In this document: in pieces, positions 18,336 through 26,737 of the stretch
How positions within the stretch are numbered: position 1 is the stretch's first letter
Layout of the letters: each line of letters begins with the position of its first letter
Assembly: GCA_016928435.1 (NCBI GenBank)
Contig: JAFGKT010000003.1
Coordinates: forward strand, 23,806-87,805
DNA length: 64,000 nt
Source of the DNA: Sedimentisphaerales bacterium
GTDB taxonomy: Bacteria; Planctomycetota; Phycisphaerae; Sedimentisphaerales; SM23-30
Direction: 5' to 3'
Translations under genes and position numbers: made by a program
Notes under the pieces: generated by a model
The model's database searches: none
The model's input: the letters and a program-made list of their open reading frames with translations, nothing else
What the model was told of the DNA's origin: nothing

Positions 18336-18999
18336 TACTAATCCTGCCGTCAGCCATATGAATAACCCTATCCGCCACCGACGCCGCCGCCTCCGAATGC
18401 GTTATCATCATTATCGCGACTTTGCGCTCTCGATGTATTTCGCTAAACAACTCCAGAATCCGCTCAGCGTTACCCGAATCCAAATTACCCGTCGGTTCAT
18501 CCGCTAAAACCAACGCCGGCTCATGCGATATCGCCCGAGCGATCGCGATTCGCTGCTGCTGACCTATCGAAAGCTGCCCCGGCTTAAACCTCCCCTTATC
18601 GCTCATACCCACCGCTGCCAACGCTCGATCAACCTGCCCATCAACCTTGTGCCCTCTTATTCGTTCCGCCACCGCGATATTTTTATAAGCGCTGATCGTA
18701 GGCAATAAATTAAACCGCTGAAACACAAATCCTATCTTGTCCCGTCGAACCCGCGCCCGCTGCCCGTCCGAAAAATCCGCCGCGTTCTTACCATCGATAA
18801 ATATCTCACCAGAACTCGCCGAAAGCATCAGCCCCACAATGTGCATCAGCGTACTTTTACCGCAGCCGCTCGGACCCATAATCGCCACGAACTCACCCCG
18901 ACCAATCTCCAAATCAATATCATGCAGCACCGGCGTTTCCAAACGACCGTTCCGAAACGTCTTGCACAACCCACAAGTTTTTATCAACGCTTCAGTCAA
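18328..18999 (-). CDS. ABC transporter ATPase, LolD/MacB family
   Basis: A 223-aa nucleotide-binding subunit. Walker A is GPSGCGKST (about residue 39), the signature is LSIGQQQRIAIARAI (slight variant of LSGGQ), Walker B is LVLADEPTGNLD, and the H-loop is MITHSEAAA. GNLDSGNAERILELF is typical of the LolD/MacB/FtsE branch. The start is a TTG at 18999, since no ATG lies before the P-loop; it overlaps the permease stop by 8 bp. Together with the permease it should form a mechanotransmission-type transporter at the inner membrane. Confidence 0.93.
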   Translation of the reverse strand: MTEALIKTCGLCKTFRNGRLETPVLHDIDLEIGRGEFVAIMGPSGCGKSTLMHIVGLMLSASSGEIFIDGKNAADFSDGQRARVRRDKIGFVFQRFNLLPTISAYKNIAVAERIRGHKVDGQVDRALAAVGMSDKGRFKPGQLSIGQQQRIAIARAISHEPALVLADEPTGNLDSGNAERILELFSEIHRERKVAIMMITHSEAAASVADRVIHMADGRISNA

Positions 19000-20191
19000 A
19001 ACTCAAAGCCTCCACCGGATCGTGCCGCAGTGCCAAGTAACCCGGATACATCGCGCTAATCGCCCCGCCGCCAATACCTATCAACACCGCCACCCCAATC
19101 CAGAAAGGCCTAATCTCAACCGTCATCAAAGGCTGCATTGTCTGAATCAACCAACGCGCGCCATACGTCATCAGTATTCCCAACACCGTTCCCAACGAAC
19201 ACAACAGCCAAGACTCTTGGATCGTCTGACGCAATATCGTCCAACGTGCCGCGCCCAGACTCTGTAAAATCGCGATCTCTCTGCCGCGTTCCAACACCAT
19301 CGTGTACATCGTCACCAAAATAAACAAAAAGCATATCACCAACGCTATCACGCTCACCAAACTCACAAAAATCGTCAAGTTGCGAAAATTAGCTGATAGT
19401 ATCTGCCCATAGTTCGCCACTAACGACGCCGCGCGATGGGTCACCGTTTCTATTTCTTCCGCCAACAACTGCAAATTCCCCGTATCCAACCCCGGCGTCG
19501 CCTTGACAAAAAACATATGTGCCGTTTGCGCCGCGATGCCGTTCACTCCGCGCAGCATATTTATCGGCGCGAACACCCGCCCCGCGACTCCCGTCTCGAT
19601 TATCCCCACGATAACCGCAGGCGTATCACCATAACTGGTATGATCTCCCACCGCGAACCCCCCCGCGTTCGCCAAACGCTCATCTATAACCAATGGCAAA
19701 GGCGTTACCCGATAATCCCTATCCTGCTCCGCTAAACGAGCCTGTTCGGTAAAATGCTCCACCGCTTCCAGCGGCGCATCCATATCCTCAAACAATCCTC
19801 CATCCACCATCCGCCGAGGCCCCGCAAAGTAAGCGAAGTCTTCCGGACAAACACCAAAAACATTCTGTGTCAGCCCCGCCAACTTCACCCGCCCTAAAAA
19901 TACCGGTATCACCCGTTCCACCGCCGGCGCTCCAGCGATCTCTATCTCCATAATCTGATCCGCTTGTCGTTCCCACAACGTCCCCCCGCTCATACTGCCC
20001 AGATCAAAATGACGGTCCCGAACTATGATCTCAGCATCCACACTCTCTATGCGCCCGGAAACCTCATTAAGCGTACCGTTAGAAAGCCCCACCAGAATCA
20101 ACAGCAGCGTTATCGCTATCGCCACCGCCAAAACACTCATAACACTTCGCACCTTCCGATGCGTCAAATTCGCCCAAGCCAATAAAAACAT
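18992..20191 (-). CDS. ABC transporter permease, FtsX/LolC-MacB type
   Basis: 399 aa with one N-terminal membrane helix (about 15-38), a large periplasmic domain (about 40-270) and three C-terminal helices, the FtsX/MacB topology. The C-terminal domain shows MVLERGREIAILQSLGAARW, the coupling segment contacted by the ATPase, and ends ALRHDPVEAL, a frequent family ending. It is the first gene of the four-gene operon. Such complexes move lipoproteins (LolCDE) or export substrates from the periplasm (MacB). The LolA-like and VTT genes downstream favour lipid or lipoprotein traffic. Confidence 0.92.
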   Translation of the reverse strand: MFLLAWANLTHRKVRSVMSVLAVAIAITLLLILVGLSNGTLNEVSGRIESVDAEIIVRDRHFDLGSMSGGTLWERQADQIMEIEIAGAPAVERVIPVFLGRVKLAGLTQNVFGVCPEDFAYFAGPRRMVDGGLFEDMDAPLEAVEHFTEQARLAEQDRDYRVTPLPLVIDERLANAGGFAVGDHTSYGDTPAVIVGIIETGVAGRVFAPINMLRGVNGIAAQTAHMFFVKATPGLDTGNLQLLAEEIETVTHRAASLVANYGQILSANFRNLTIFVSLVSVIALVICFLFILVTMYTMVLERGREIAILQSLGAARWTILRQTIQESWLLCSLGTVLGILMTYGARWLIQTMQPLMTVEIRPFWIGVAVLIGIGGGAISAMYPGYLALRHDPVEALSFD

Positions 20192-20210
20192 CTAACACCC
20201 GTCAAAATGT

Positions 20211-20232
20211 CATTCCCGCGAAGGCGGGAATC
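20211..20232. repeat. REP-like palindrome
   Basis: ATTCCCGC (20212-20219) and GCGGGAAT (20224-20231) with loop GAAG. This is a common dispersed intergenic palindrome; a decayed relative is seen at about 30061-30090. Confidence 0.75.
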
Positions 20233-20256
20233 CAGTTGTAAGTCGCAACTTGATTT

Positions 20257-20859
20257 TTAATCTTCATCACGCACCAAACCACCGTTCTCAATCTCCGCCA
20301 CCACACCCGGCAGTTCCCGCAAACCATGTATCACATAATCCGCCTCGTGCGTAAAATCATTATACTTCTCGTTCGTCGCCAGCAAAATGCTCACCGACCC
20401 CGCCCGACGCGCCGCCATCAAATCAAAAACATAATCCCCCACCAGGCACGCCTCACGAGCTTCCACTCCCAACAGCCTGCACGCCTCAAAAACCCCAAAT
20501 GGGTCCGGCTTAACAGGCCCGTCTTCTCGAGTAATCACCGCTTCAAAATTCAAGCCGTGCAGTTCCGCTACTCGCTTTACACTCGCATGGCAATTACGCG
20601 TCACCACCCCAATCCGTCTGCCTTCGTCACTCAGCGACGCTAGAACCTCTGCCGCCCCATCGTTCAATTTCGATTGCTCCGCCGCCTCGACCTCATAACG
20701 ATCCAAAATCTTCTCCGCCCGAGCCAATTCCTCCTCTGACATATGCTCCATCGCTTCAAGGATCGGTCCTTGAATTGCCCCTATCTCCGCGCGAATCGCG
20801 TCAAAATCCAAATGTGGCACAGTTATCGTGCCATCCAAATCAAATATTACCGCTTTCAT
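20257..20859 (-). CDS. HAD-superfamily phosphatase (phosphoglycolate-phosphatase-like)
   Basis: 200 aa from ATG 20859; an ATG two codons earlier is equally possible, while an open frame extending further upstream is not used because the HAD fold begins exactly at MKAVIFDLDGTI. Motif I is FDLDGT with the nucleophilic Asp, motif II is VVTRN, motif III Lys is in GPVKPDPFGVF and motif IV is GDYVFDLMAA. The helical cap (about 15-80) is of the small C1 type. Substrate unknown; sugar phosphates or phosphoglycolate are likely. It diverges from the Sua5-YwlE gene. Confidence 0.88.
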   Translation of the reverse strand: MKAVIFDLDGTITVPHLDFDAIRAEIGAIQGPILEAMEHMSEEELARAEKILDRYEVEAAEQSKLNDGAAEVLASLSDEGRRIGVVTRNCHASVKRVAELHGLNFEAVITREDGPVKPDPFGVFEACRLLGVEAREACLVGDYVFDLMAARRAGSVSILLATNEKYNDFTHEADYVIHGLRELPGVVAEIENGGLVRDED

Positions 20860-20919
20860 TTGCATCGCCGCTATTCTAGGCTCAATATCCCTACCGGTCA
20901 AGCAGAGACTCACCACCGC

Positions 20920-20950
20920 TTGACAAGCACAAATATTTGTATTATATAAT
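20920..20950 (+). promoter_or_regulatory. Promoter for the Sua5-YwlE fusion gene
   Basis: TTGACA (20920-20925) followed at 17 bp by TATATA (20943-20948), overlapping TATAAT (20945-20950) at 19 bp. It lies about 110 bp before the start at 21060. Confidence 0.75.
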
Positions 20951-21059
20951 GTTATGATATAAACTACGCTGTGATCATACATTGCAGCTTCTCAACTAAG
21001 ACAGCGCCAATCACCCTTTGGTTAGCCCCTTAAAAATCGCCTCCGTCGGAAACCGACCA

Positions 21060-22190
21060 ATGAAAACCGAAATCATAAAAGTAACTGACTACCAGAGTTG
21101 CACCCAAGCCAGCCAAGCTGCCGTGGACGCCCTAAACGCCGGCAAACTCGTCGGCTTCCCAACGGAAACCGTTTACGGCATCGCCGCACGGGCCGATATC
21201 CCCTCAGCTGTCCAAAATCTCGACACCCTCAAGCAACGCCCTCCAGACAAACCTTTTTCTATAATTATAGGTAATAAAGCCGTACTGCCCCAATATGTCG
21301 GCCAACTGCCGCCCATCGACCAAGCCCTCCTGCGCCGTGCCTGGCCCGGCCCACTAACCGCCGTATTCGTCCTAAACGACCAAAAAATCGCCCAAGCCCA
21401 GCAAAATTGGCCTCCCCAACTTTTCAACAGACTATATCAAGACCAGACCATCGGCATCAGACTGCCAGATCATCAACTCGCCCAACATTTTCTTACTACC
21501 GTTGATGCCCCCATCCTCGCACCCAGCGCCAACCTCGCTGGAAAAAAACCACCCCGTGATGCCCAAGATGTACTCGAACAACTCGACGGCAAAATCGACC
21601 TGCTCCTCGATGCCGGACCCACAAAATACGCGCAAGCATCTACAGTTGTTAAGTTTACAGATTCAAAATTCGAAATCCTCCGCCCCGGCGTTCTGGACAG
21701 CCCTACCATCGAACGCATGAGGCAACTGGTCTTCCTCTTTGTTTGCACCGGCAACACCTGCCGCAGCCCCATGGCTGAGGGTATCTGCCGCACGCAAATA
21801 GCTCAAAAGCTCCGATGCCCGGTTGACCAGCTCGAAAAGATGGGTTATAAGATTCTCTCAGCAGGCACAATGGCGCCAGGCGCCGGTGGAAAAGCCACCC
21901 CCGAAGCCATCCAGGCCTGTCAAAAGGCCGGAATTGATATCAGTAATCATCGAGCCCGCCCGCTGACCCAAGAAATTATTAATCAGGCCGATTACATCTT
22001 TACTATGGGTCGATCACACCGGCAAATAGTCGAAGATATCGCGCCCGATAGCAGACATCGAGTCGCTCTCTTGGCGGATGATGATGAAATCTCCGACCCA
22101 ATCGGAGGATCGTTGGACCGGTATCAACACTGTTATAGCGAGATCGCCCAAGCCATCGATCAGAGGCTAAGCGAAATCTTCACTGAATAG
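21060..22190 (+). CDS. Threonylcarbamoyl-AMP synthase (Sua5/YrdC) - YwlE-type phosphatase fusion
   Basis: 376 aa. Residues about 10-215 are a YrdC/Sua5 domain (GKLVGFPTETVYGIAA, KQRPPDKPFSIII, PSANLAGKKPP) that makes threonylcarbamoyl-AMP for tRNA t6A37. Residues about 222-375 are a low-molecular-weight phosphatase with P-loop VCTGNTCRS and the general-acid region DPIGGSLDRY. The Thr inside CTGNTCR matches Bacillus YwlE, where that Thr selects phospho-arginine over phospho-tyrosine. In Bacillus ywlC (Sua5), ywlE and ywlF (rpiB) are adjacent separate genes; here the first two are fused and rpiB follows. ATG 21060 is chosen over a TTG at 21018. Confidence 0.93.
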   Translation: MKTEIIKVTDYQSCTQASQAAVDALNAGKLVGFPTETVYGIAARADIPSAVQNLDTLKQRPPDKPFSIIIGNKAVLPQYVGQLPPIDQALLRRAWPGPLTAVFVLNDQKIAQAQQNWPPQLFNRLYQDQTIGIRLPDHQLAQHFLTTVDAPILAPSANLAGKKPPRDAQDVLEQLDGKIDLLLDAGPTKYAQASTVVKFTDSKFEILRPGVLDSPTIERMRQLVFLFVCTGNTCRSPMAEGICRTQIAQKLRCPVDQLEKMGYKILSAGTMAPGAGGKATPEAIQACQKAGIDISNHRARPLTQEIINQADYIFTMGRSHRQIVEDIAPDSRHRVALLADDDEISDPIGGSLDRYQHCYSEIAQAIDQRLSEIFTE

Positions 22191-22268
22191 AAAGAATATA
22201 GGAAACTGCTCGACTCAAATTGACTGCCCGGCACAATCGTATCGTGTCACTAGAAAGGAATCGCTTTG

Positions 22269-22724
22269 ATGAGAATTAGTATCGCTTGCGACCACCGGGG
22301 CTACGAAGCCAAAGAGTACCTCAAGAACATCCTGCAACGTGCCGGTCACGAAGTCACCGACTTCGGAACCAACGACTCCAAAAGCTGCGACTATCCTGAC
22401 CACGCTATACCCGCTTCCCGCGCCGTCGCCGATGGCTTAGCTGATATGGGTATCCTAATCTGCGGCAGTGGTATCGGCATGTCAATCACAGCCAACAAAG
22501 TCCATGGCATTCGCGCCGCCCTCTGCCACGATGAACTAACCGCCCAAATGTCACGCAAACACAACAACGCCAACGTCCTTTGCCTGCCCGCCATGCTTAT
22601 TAACGATCCGTTAATGGCCAGCATCGCCGAAACCTGGCTCGCCACCGAATTCGAAGGCGGACGACACGAAGTCAGACTCAATAAAATGATGGAACTGGAA
22701 AAAAACTGCTGCCCCGAGAAATAA
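22269..22724 (+). CDS. rpiB: Ribose-5-phosphate isomerase B
   Basis: A 151-aa LacA/RpiB enzyme interconverting ribose-5-phosphate and ribulose-5-phosphate in the pentose phosphate pathway. Conserved segments are ACDHRGYEAKEYL at the N-terminus, FGTNDSKSCDYPDHA, and ILICGSGIGMSITANK, which contains the catalytic Cys. HNNANVLCLPA matches the substrate-binding end. ATG 22269 follows AAAGGAA. It is 78 bp after the Sua5-YwlE gene and is followed by a strong terminator. Confidence 0.97.
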   Translation: MRISIACDHRGYEAKEYLKNILQRAGHEVTDFGTNDSKSCDYPDHAIPASRAVADGLADMGILICGSGIGMSITANKVHGIRAALCHDELTAQMSRKHNNANVLCLPAMLINDPLMASIAETWLATEFEGGRHEVRLNKMMELEKNCCPEK

Positions 22725-22753
22725 CCCACACATAGAACCCCCGTCAATAACCC

Positions 22754-22791
22754 AACCGTCTCGGTCAAAACCCAACCGAGGCGGTTTTTTT
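22754..22791 (+). terminator. Rho-independent terminator after rpiB
   Basis: AACCGTCTCGGT (22754-22765) pairs with ACCGAGGCGGTT (22775-22786) with one G-U, followed by a T-run to 22791. Confidence 0.92.
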
Positions 22792-22845
22792 GTCCCTACC
22801 ACGCCGGCCCTATCAGTCAATATTCAGTGTGTGATTAAACCAATC

Positions 22846-23511
22846 CTACGCCCTACGCCGTAGCAAGGTCAAAGCACCAAAGGCTAGCAACGACAGCGAC
22901 AACGGCTCGGGGATAGGAGCAAAACGCTGTCCCATGGAATCGGCCGGATAGGCGCGATAGCAGGCATAGCCATTGCTAATATCCGTTCCCGTAATGACAA
23001 AGCGAAAGTAGGTGCCCGCCACCGTGTTGTCAAAATCGAAGGTGCTGGCCTGCAACTCACTAGTCACCTGAGGAACAGTAGCAGTGCCGATCGAGGCCAG
23101 GCTGCCAACGCTGTTACCGACATAGCCCTCTATTTTCCAGATCCCGTTGATATGTTGGATCATCTGGATTTGGTCAACAACAGTGGCTTGGTCAAATCGG
23201 TAGGTCACCACCGCCCGGGCCGGATCGGGTACATACGACGCCGCGTAAACGTGATCGTGTAGCGTGTACGACTGCGAGACCGCCGGAGCATCATTAACCA
23301 GCCATCCTATACCTGTAGCGACATCCAACGGATAGGGGGGCGAACTCACCGTCCAAACATTGTCCCAAGCCGGGTGACAGCCTGAGTCCATGCTGTTCAC
23401 AGGGATTGAAACTTCTGTGATCATCCCAGCCTCAACCGCACCCGCAAGGCCGACAACCAAAACCACAAGACCAAAGAAAACCAACCCCCTTCTTAGCGCT
23501 AAACTTCTCAT
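22846..23511 (-). CDS. Exported protein with PEP-CTERM sorting signal
   Basis: 221 aa. N-terminal signal peptide (RRGLVFFGLVVLVVGLAGAV, about residues 6-25). The middle (about 60-195) resembles a galactose-binding-like/discoidin beta-sandwich: VVTYRFDQATVVDQIQMIQH and FDFDNTVAGTYFRFVITG. The C-terminus has the tripartite sorting tag: IPEP, a hydrophobic helix LSLSLLAFGALTLL, then RRRA. Such proteins are processed by an exosortase and sent to the exterior; no exosortase gene is in the window. ATG 23511 follows AGGT at 8 bases and is preferred to an upstream TTG. Ligand unknown. Confidence 0.88.
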   Translation of the reverse strand: MRSLALRRGLVFFGLVVLVVGLAGAVEAGMITEVSIPVNSMDSGCHPAWDNVWTVSSPPYPLDVATGIGWLVNDAPAVSQSYTLHDHVYAASYVPDPARAVVTYRFDQATVVDQIQMIQHINGIWKIEGYVGNSVGSLASIGTATVPQVTSELQASTFDFDNTVAGTYFRFVITGTDISNGYACYRAYPADSMGQRFAPIPEPLSLSLLAFGALTLLRRRA

Positions 23512-23704
23512 AACTTCTACCTCTCTCTCTATCAAAATCTCTATCTCTCTACGAACAACACCGCAGATTGTATCAGAACTGCATCACGTTGTCAAGAGTA
23601 ATCGCCCTAAAACCAAGGAGATTCCCTACCAGCTAAGATCCTCAATACCAGACTGTTAAGAAGCTAATAAGTAGAGAATAAGTAGGGACAGCCACCTATT
23701 TCTA

Positions 23705-25375
23705 TTACTTCTTCCGCGAACGCAAGATGTCAAAAACCAACCACAAACCCGAAACCGCCGCGATCACAAAAGCGACCCCCCCGATGATCGGATAACCCAA
23801 GTATGTCGGGCCGATCTTAGCGTGCCCCAGAATCGCCGCAGCGATAATCAACGCCGCGATCACCAACCCCAACACCACTTTGTCCAACATCTGATTTAAT
23901 CGTGCCAAAGGATGTTCTAAGCCGCGATGGTGCAAATCCAAATTAATCCGCCCATTGCGTAACTTACGCATTATCTCCAACAGATGTTCAGGCGTCTCCT
24001 GCGCTAACTGCGCCACATCCTCAGCAACCCGCTGAGCCCGATTCGCTAATTGCCGTGGACTATAACTCTGCAAAACCAACTTGTGAACAAAAGGCTCCAC
24101 ATGGCTCACCATGTCAAAATCCGGATCCAACTCACGACCCGTCGCTTCCACCGTACTTAGCGCCTTGATTAAAAACAGAAAATCATGACGCACCTGCAAA
24201 TTAAACCGCGAAACCAGACGCACAATGTCACGCAATACCTTGCTCACCGATATCTGCTTCAAAGGCAAACCATGATACTGCTCGATCAAATCCAACACCG
24301 CGATCCGCAGTTCCGTCAAATTAACATCGTCAGGCAAAACATCCAAATCCCGCGCCGCCTTCAACAACCGTCCAATATCTTTCTTTACTATCGCCCGCAA
24401 TACGCGCGTCAAAACATTCAGCGCCTGCTCATCCAAACGACCAAACATCCCGAAATCCAAAAAACATATTACGTTTCCAGGTAATACCAGCGCGTTGCCC
24501 GGATGAGGATCAGCCTGAAAAAAACCGTGATAAAAAACTTGCTTTAGTACCGCGTTGGCTCCCTTACGCGCCAAATCTTTTCGATCACTAACGCTGGCGT
24601 CAGCGCCGAAATAATTCGACAAAGGCGTACCTTCCACATACTCCATCACCAACATATGGTCGCTGCAGCACTCCCAATATATTTTAGGGACATACACTGT
24701 CGAATCGTCCGCGAAATGACCACGAAAGATATCCGCGTTTCGGGCTTCCCGCAACAAATCCAGCTCGCGACTCACCGAACTGCGCAATTGCTCCACCAAA
24801 ACCAACGGGTTCCAACGTCGCGCCTCCTCCAGGTGCGTCTGCGCCAAATGAGCCAAATGCTCCAGAATATTCAAATCGTCATGGAATATCTTTGCTGTGC
24901 CCGGACGAATTATCTTTACCGCCACCTTTTCGCCGCTGTGCAGCTTCGCTACGTAAACCTGAGCCACCGAAGCGCTCGCGATCGGCTCGGTGTCAAATTC
25001 CGCGAAACACTTTATCGGATCAACATTGTCCTTGCGTGTCAAAAACTTCCGAACCGCATCCCAAGGCGTCGGAGTAACATGATCCTGCAAATTCGTCAAC
25101 TCCGCGATAACATCCGAAGGCAGCAAATCCGGACGCGTTGACAAAATCTGACCGATCTTGATGAACGTCGGACCCAGTTGCTCCAGCATCATGCGAAAAC
25201 GAACAGCACGCGTCGCGCGAACCTTCTCAGCGTCCTCTTCCGCCACCCGCCATTTCAACCGCCCCAATGGACGCAACCGACGAAGCAATTGGCCAAAACC
25301 ATATCGGCCGACAATCATCAGTATCTGCTGATAACGACGCAACGTGCGATAGTTTTTATACGGATTCAGCGCCAC
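23705..25375 (-). CDS. ABC1/UbiB family atypical kinase
   Basis: 556 aa. The N-terminal KxGQ motif is FIKIGQILSTRPDLLP (about residues 70-85), the Ala-rich loop is ASASVAQVYVAKL, and the metal-binding DFG is in CFLDFGMFGRL. Two C-terminal membrane helices (VVLGLVIAALIIAAAILGHA and a following segment ending VFDILRSRKK) anchor it. UbiB/COQ8 members are ATPases needed for ubiquinone synthesis or lipid homeostasis. No ubi or men genes are nearby. The start is a GTG at 25375 with AGGTG upstream. A phasin-like gene precedes it by 38 bp, a pairing that suggests a membrane or lipid-body role. Confidence 0.93.
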   Translation of the reverse strand: MALNPYKNYRTLRRYQQILMIVGRYGFGQLLRRLRPLGRLKWRVAEEDAEKVRATRAVRFRMMLEQLGPTFIKIGQILSTRPDLLPSDVIAELTNLQDHVTPTPWDAVRKFLTRKDNVDPIKCFAEFDTEPIASASVAQVYVAKLHSGEKVAVKIIRPGTAKIFHDDLNILEHLAHLAQTHLEEARRWNPLVLVEQLRSSVSRELDLLREARNADIFRGHFADDSTVYVPKIYWECCSDHMLVMEYVEGTPLSNYFGADASVSDRKDLARKGANAVLKQVFYHGFFQADPHPGNALVLPGNVICFLDFGMFGRLDEQALNVLTRVLRAIVKKDIGRLLKAARDLDVLPDDVNLTELRIAVLDLIEQYHGLPLKQISVSKVLRDIVRLVSRFNLQVRHDFLFLIKALSTVEATGRELDPDFDMVSHVEPFVHKLVLQSYSPRQLANRAQRVAEDVAQLAQETPEHLLEIMRKLRNGRINLDLHHRGLEHPLARLNQMLDKVVLGLVIAALIIAAAILGHAKIGPTYLGYPIIGGVAFVIAAVSGLWLVFDILRSRKK

Positions 25376-25413
25376 AGATCACCTATCCTCACTATATCAT
25401 GCTTTGACAACCA

Positions 25414-25725
25414 TCAAAGACTATCTTCCGAGCCCCCGCCCAAACGAGCCTCCAATGCCGCTACCCGAGCCTCCAACGCCTTGAACTCGTCCCGCGAAAC
25501 ACCTTTGATCTTGTCAGTTACCTTACCGACCTCAGTCTTTACCACTCGCTGCAATTCCTCACCCTGCTTCTTGGCTTTCTCGATCAACTCCTGAGCCAGC
25601 TTCTTGCCTTCCTCGCTCGAAACTTCACCTTTCTTCTCCAACTCAGCAACCATCTCCTTAGCCTTCTCCTCACTCAACGCCGCCAAACCAATCCCCGTAT
25701 AAAGCATCTTACGCAGTAAATCCAT
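25414..25725 (-). CDS. Phasin-like coiled-coil protein
   Basis: A 103-aa, mostly helical, charged protein. It opens with LLRKMLYTGIGLAALSEEKA, then EMVAELEKKGEVSSEEGKKL and a heptad-rich C-terminus (FKALEARVAALEARLGG). This arrangement matches the small phasin/PHA-granule-regulator-like family. ATG 25725 follows AAAGGAAG and is clearly better than upstream starts. It probably forms oligomers and may bind a membrane or granule surface. It is co-transcribed with the UbiB-type kinase downstream. Confidence 0.8.
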   Translation of the reverse strand: MDLLRKMLYTGIGLAALSEEKAKEMVAELEKKGEVSSEEGKKLAQELIEKAKKQGEELQRVVKTEVGKVTDKIKGVSRDEFKALEARVAALEARLGGGSEDSL

Positions 25726-25911
25726 TACAATCACTTCCTTTCTAAAAAAGAACCATTCACACCAAATTCCCGGAATCCTCAAAACAGTACCCACATTCCA
25801 TCTCTATTATTCCGTCGCCAACTTTAATATTAGCAAAACCTTACAACCTAACATTACTACCCCTTTCCGGTGTGTCCTTACAGCAATTTCACCAAAAAAC
25901 TCTTGTCCGGC

Positions 25912-25940
25912 TTGCATCTTACTGATTGATCTAGTATAGT
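25912..25940 (+). promoter_or_regulatory. Strong promoter-like site for a short plus-strand RNA
   Basis: TTGCAT (25912-25917), a 17-bp spacer and TATAGT (25935-25940) within AT-rich DNA. The only thing downstream before a hairpin with T-run is about 65 nt. Confidence 0.55.
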
Positions 25941-25946
25941 ATATTA

Positions 25947-26010
25947 TACTCAATCACGATGAGAGGTTTTCCGAAGGGTCCCGTCCCTGAGGCGATGCCT
26001 CTCTTTTTTT
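25947..26010 (+). ncRNA. Candidate small RNA
   Basis: Promoter-like hexamers end at 25940 and a terminator hairpin (GAGGC-GAT-GCCTC, 25989-26001) with seven T (26004-26010) lies 50 bp on. GAGAGG at 25961-25966 can also pair with CCTCTC at the terminator, giving an alternative fold that encloses an AGGG/CCCT hairpin. The RNA would converge on and touch the stop codon of the minus-strand NYN gene. No known RNA family recognised. Confidence 0.4.
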
Positions 26011-26506
26011 ATGGCTTTTTCCTGTACCCAAGTTTACCCTTGAGATTGTTCATAAAATCTACATCGTTAGGCAAAAACTCCCTAAGCAGCGATGAGTATT
26101 TATTACGATTGGGAATAATAAGCTTCTTCAGCTTTCCCTTACCTACGAGATATTTAATTAGACAGTGGAAATCTCCATCTCCTGATACGATAACGGCTTT
26201 GTTGTACTTGGGATATTCAATCATCGCGTGAAGAACTAGTTCCGCATCAACATTACCCTTGATGTTCCCATGTCTTAAAATGAGCGTTGGCTTGAAAATC
26301 AGAATATAGCCTTGTTCCTGCAGCGTGGTATACAAATCCTGGTTGGTGGGAACATATCCAATAAATAAGAACGCTCTCAACACGCCATATTTGTCACTAA
26401 GATAATTTCTAAACCGCCCAAAATCAAGTACCCATCCCTGATCCTGAATTGCAAGATTCAAGTTCTGACTATCAATGAAAGCATAATTCTTCTCTTTTGT
26501 TTTCAT
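26009..26506 (-). CDS. NYN domain (LabA/DUF88-type PIN-like) protein
   Basis: 165 aa. It has the acidic active-site pattern of NYN nucleases: FIDSQNLNLA at residues 10-19, KGNVDAELVLHAM in the middle and VIVSGDGDFHCLIKYL later, giving four conserved Asp in a PIN-like fold. Such proteins are predicted metal-dependent RNases. The coding sequence is visibly richer in A and T than its neighbours and stands alone, which suggests acquisition by transfer. The ribosome site is weak (AGG 4 bases before ATG). Target unknown. Confidence 0.88.
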   Translation of the reverse strand: MKTKEKNYAFIDSQNLNLAIQDQGWVLDFGRFRNYLSDKYGVLRAFLFIGYVPTNQDLYTTLQEQGYILIFKPTLILRHGNIKGNVDAELVLHAMIEYPKYNKAVIVSGDGDFHCLIKYLVGKGKLKKLIIPNRNKYSSLLREFLPNDVDFMNNLKGKLGYRKKP

Positions 26507-26662
26507 ACTGCCTGCTAGATCATTGAAATCTACTCAACTTGCCTCAAACTTCCATCCTAACCATCATCCAAAATTCTATTCTTTTATTCTACCTTCTTCC
26601 TCCACTCAACGCCAGCCTTAATACAACTCGCCATTATCCACTCCAAACGCCCGCCCGCCAAC

Positions 26663-26700
26663 AAAAAAAACAGCCCGACCACCTTAGCGATCGGACTGCT
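26663..26700 (-). terminator. Rho-independent terminator after transaldolase
   Basis: On the minus strand AGCAGTCCGA pairs with TCGGGCTGTT (two G-U) around 12 bases, followed by eight T. It begins 38 bp after the transaldolase stop. Confidence 0.9.
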
Positions 26701-26737
26701 AAAAAATCACAAGGATGCGTCTCTCAGCCCACGCCGG

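Noticed and set aside
25959..26231. 90-codon plus-strand frame
   Set aside because: Antisense to the NYN gene, begins inside a hairpin; better explained by the candidate RNA and terminator.
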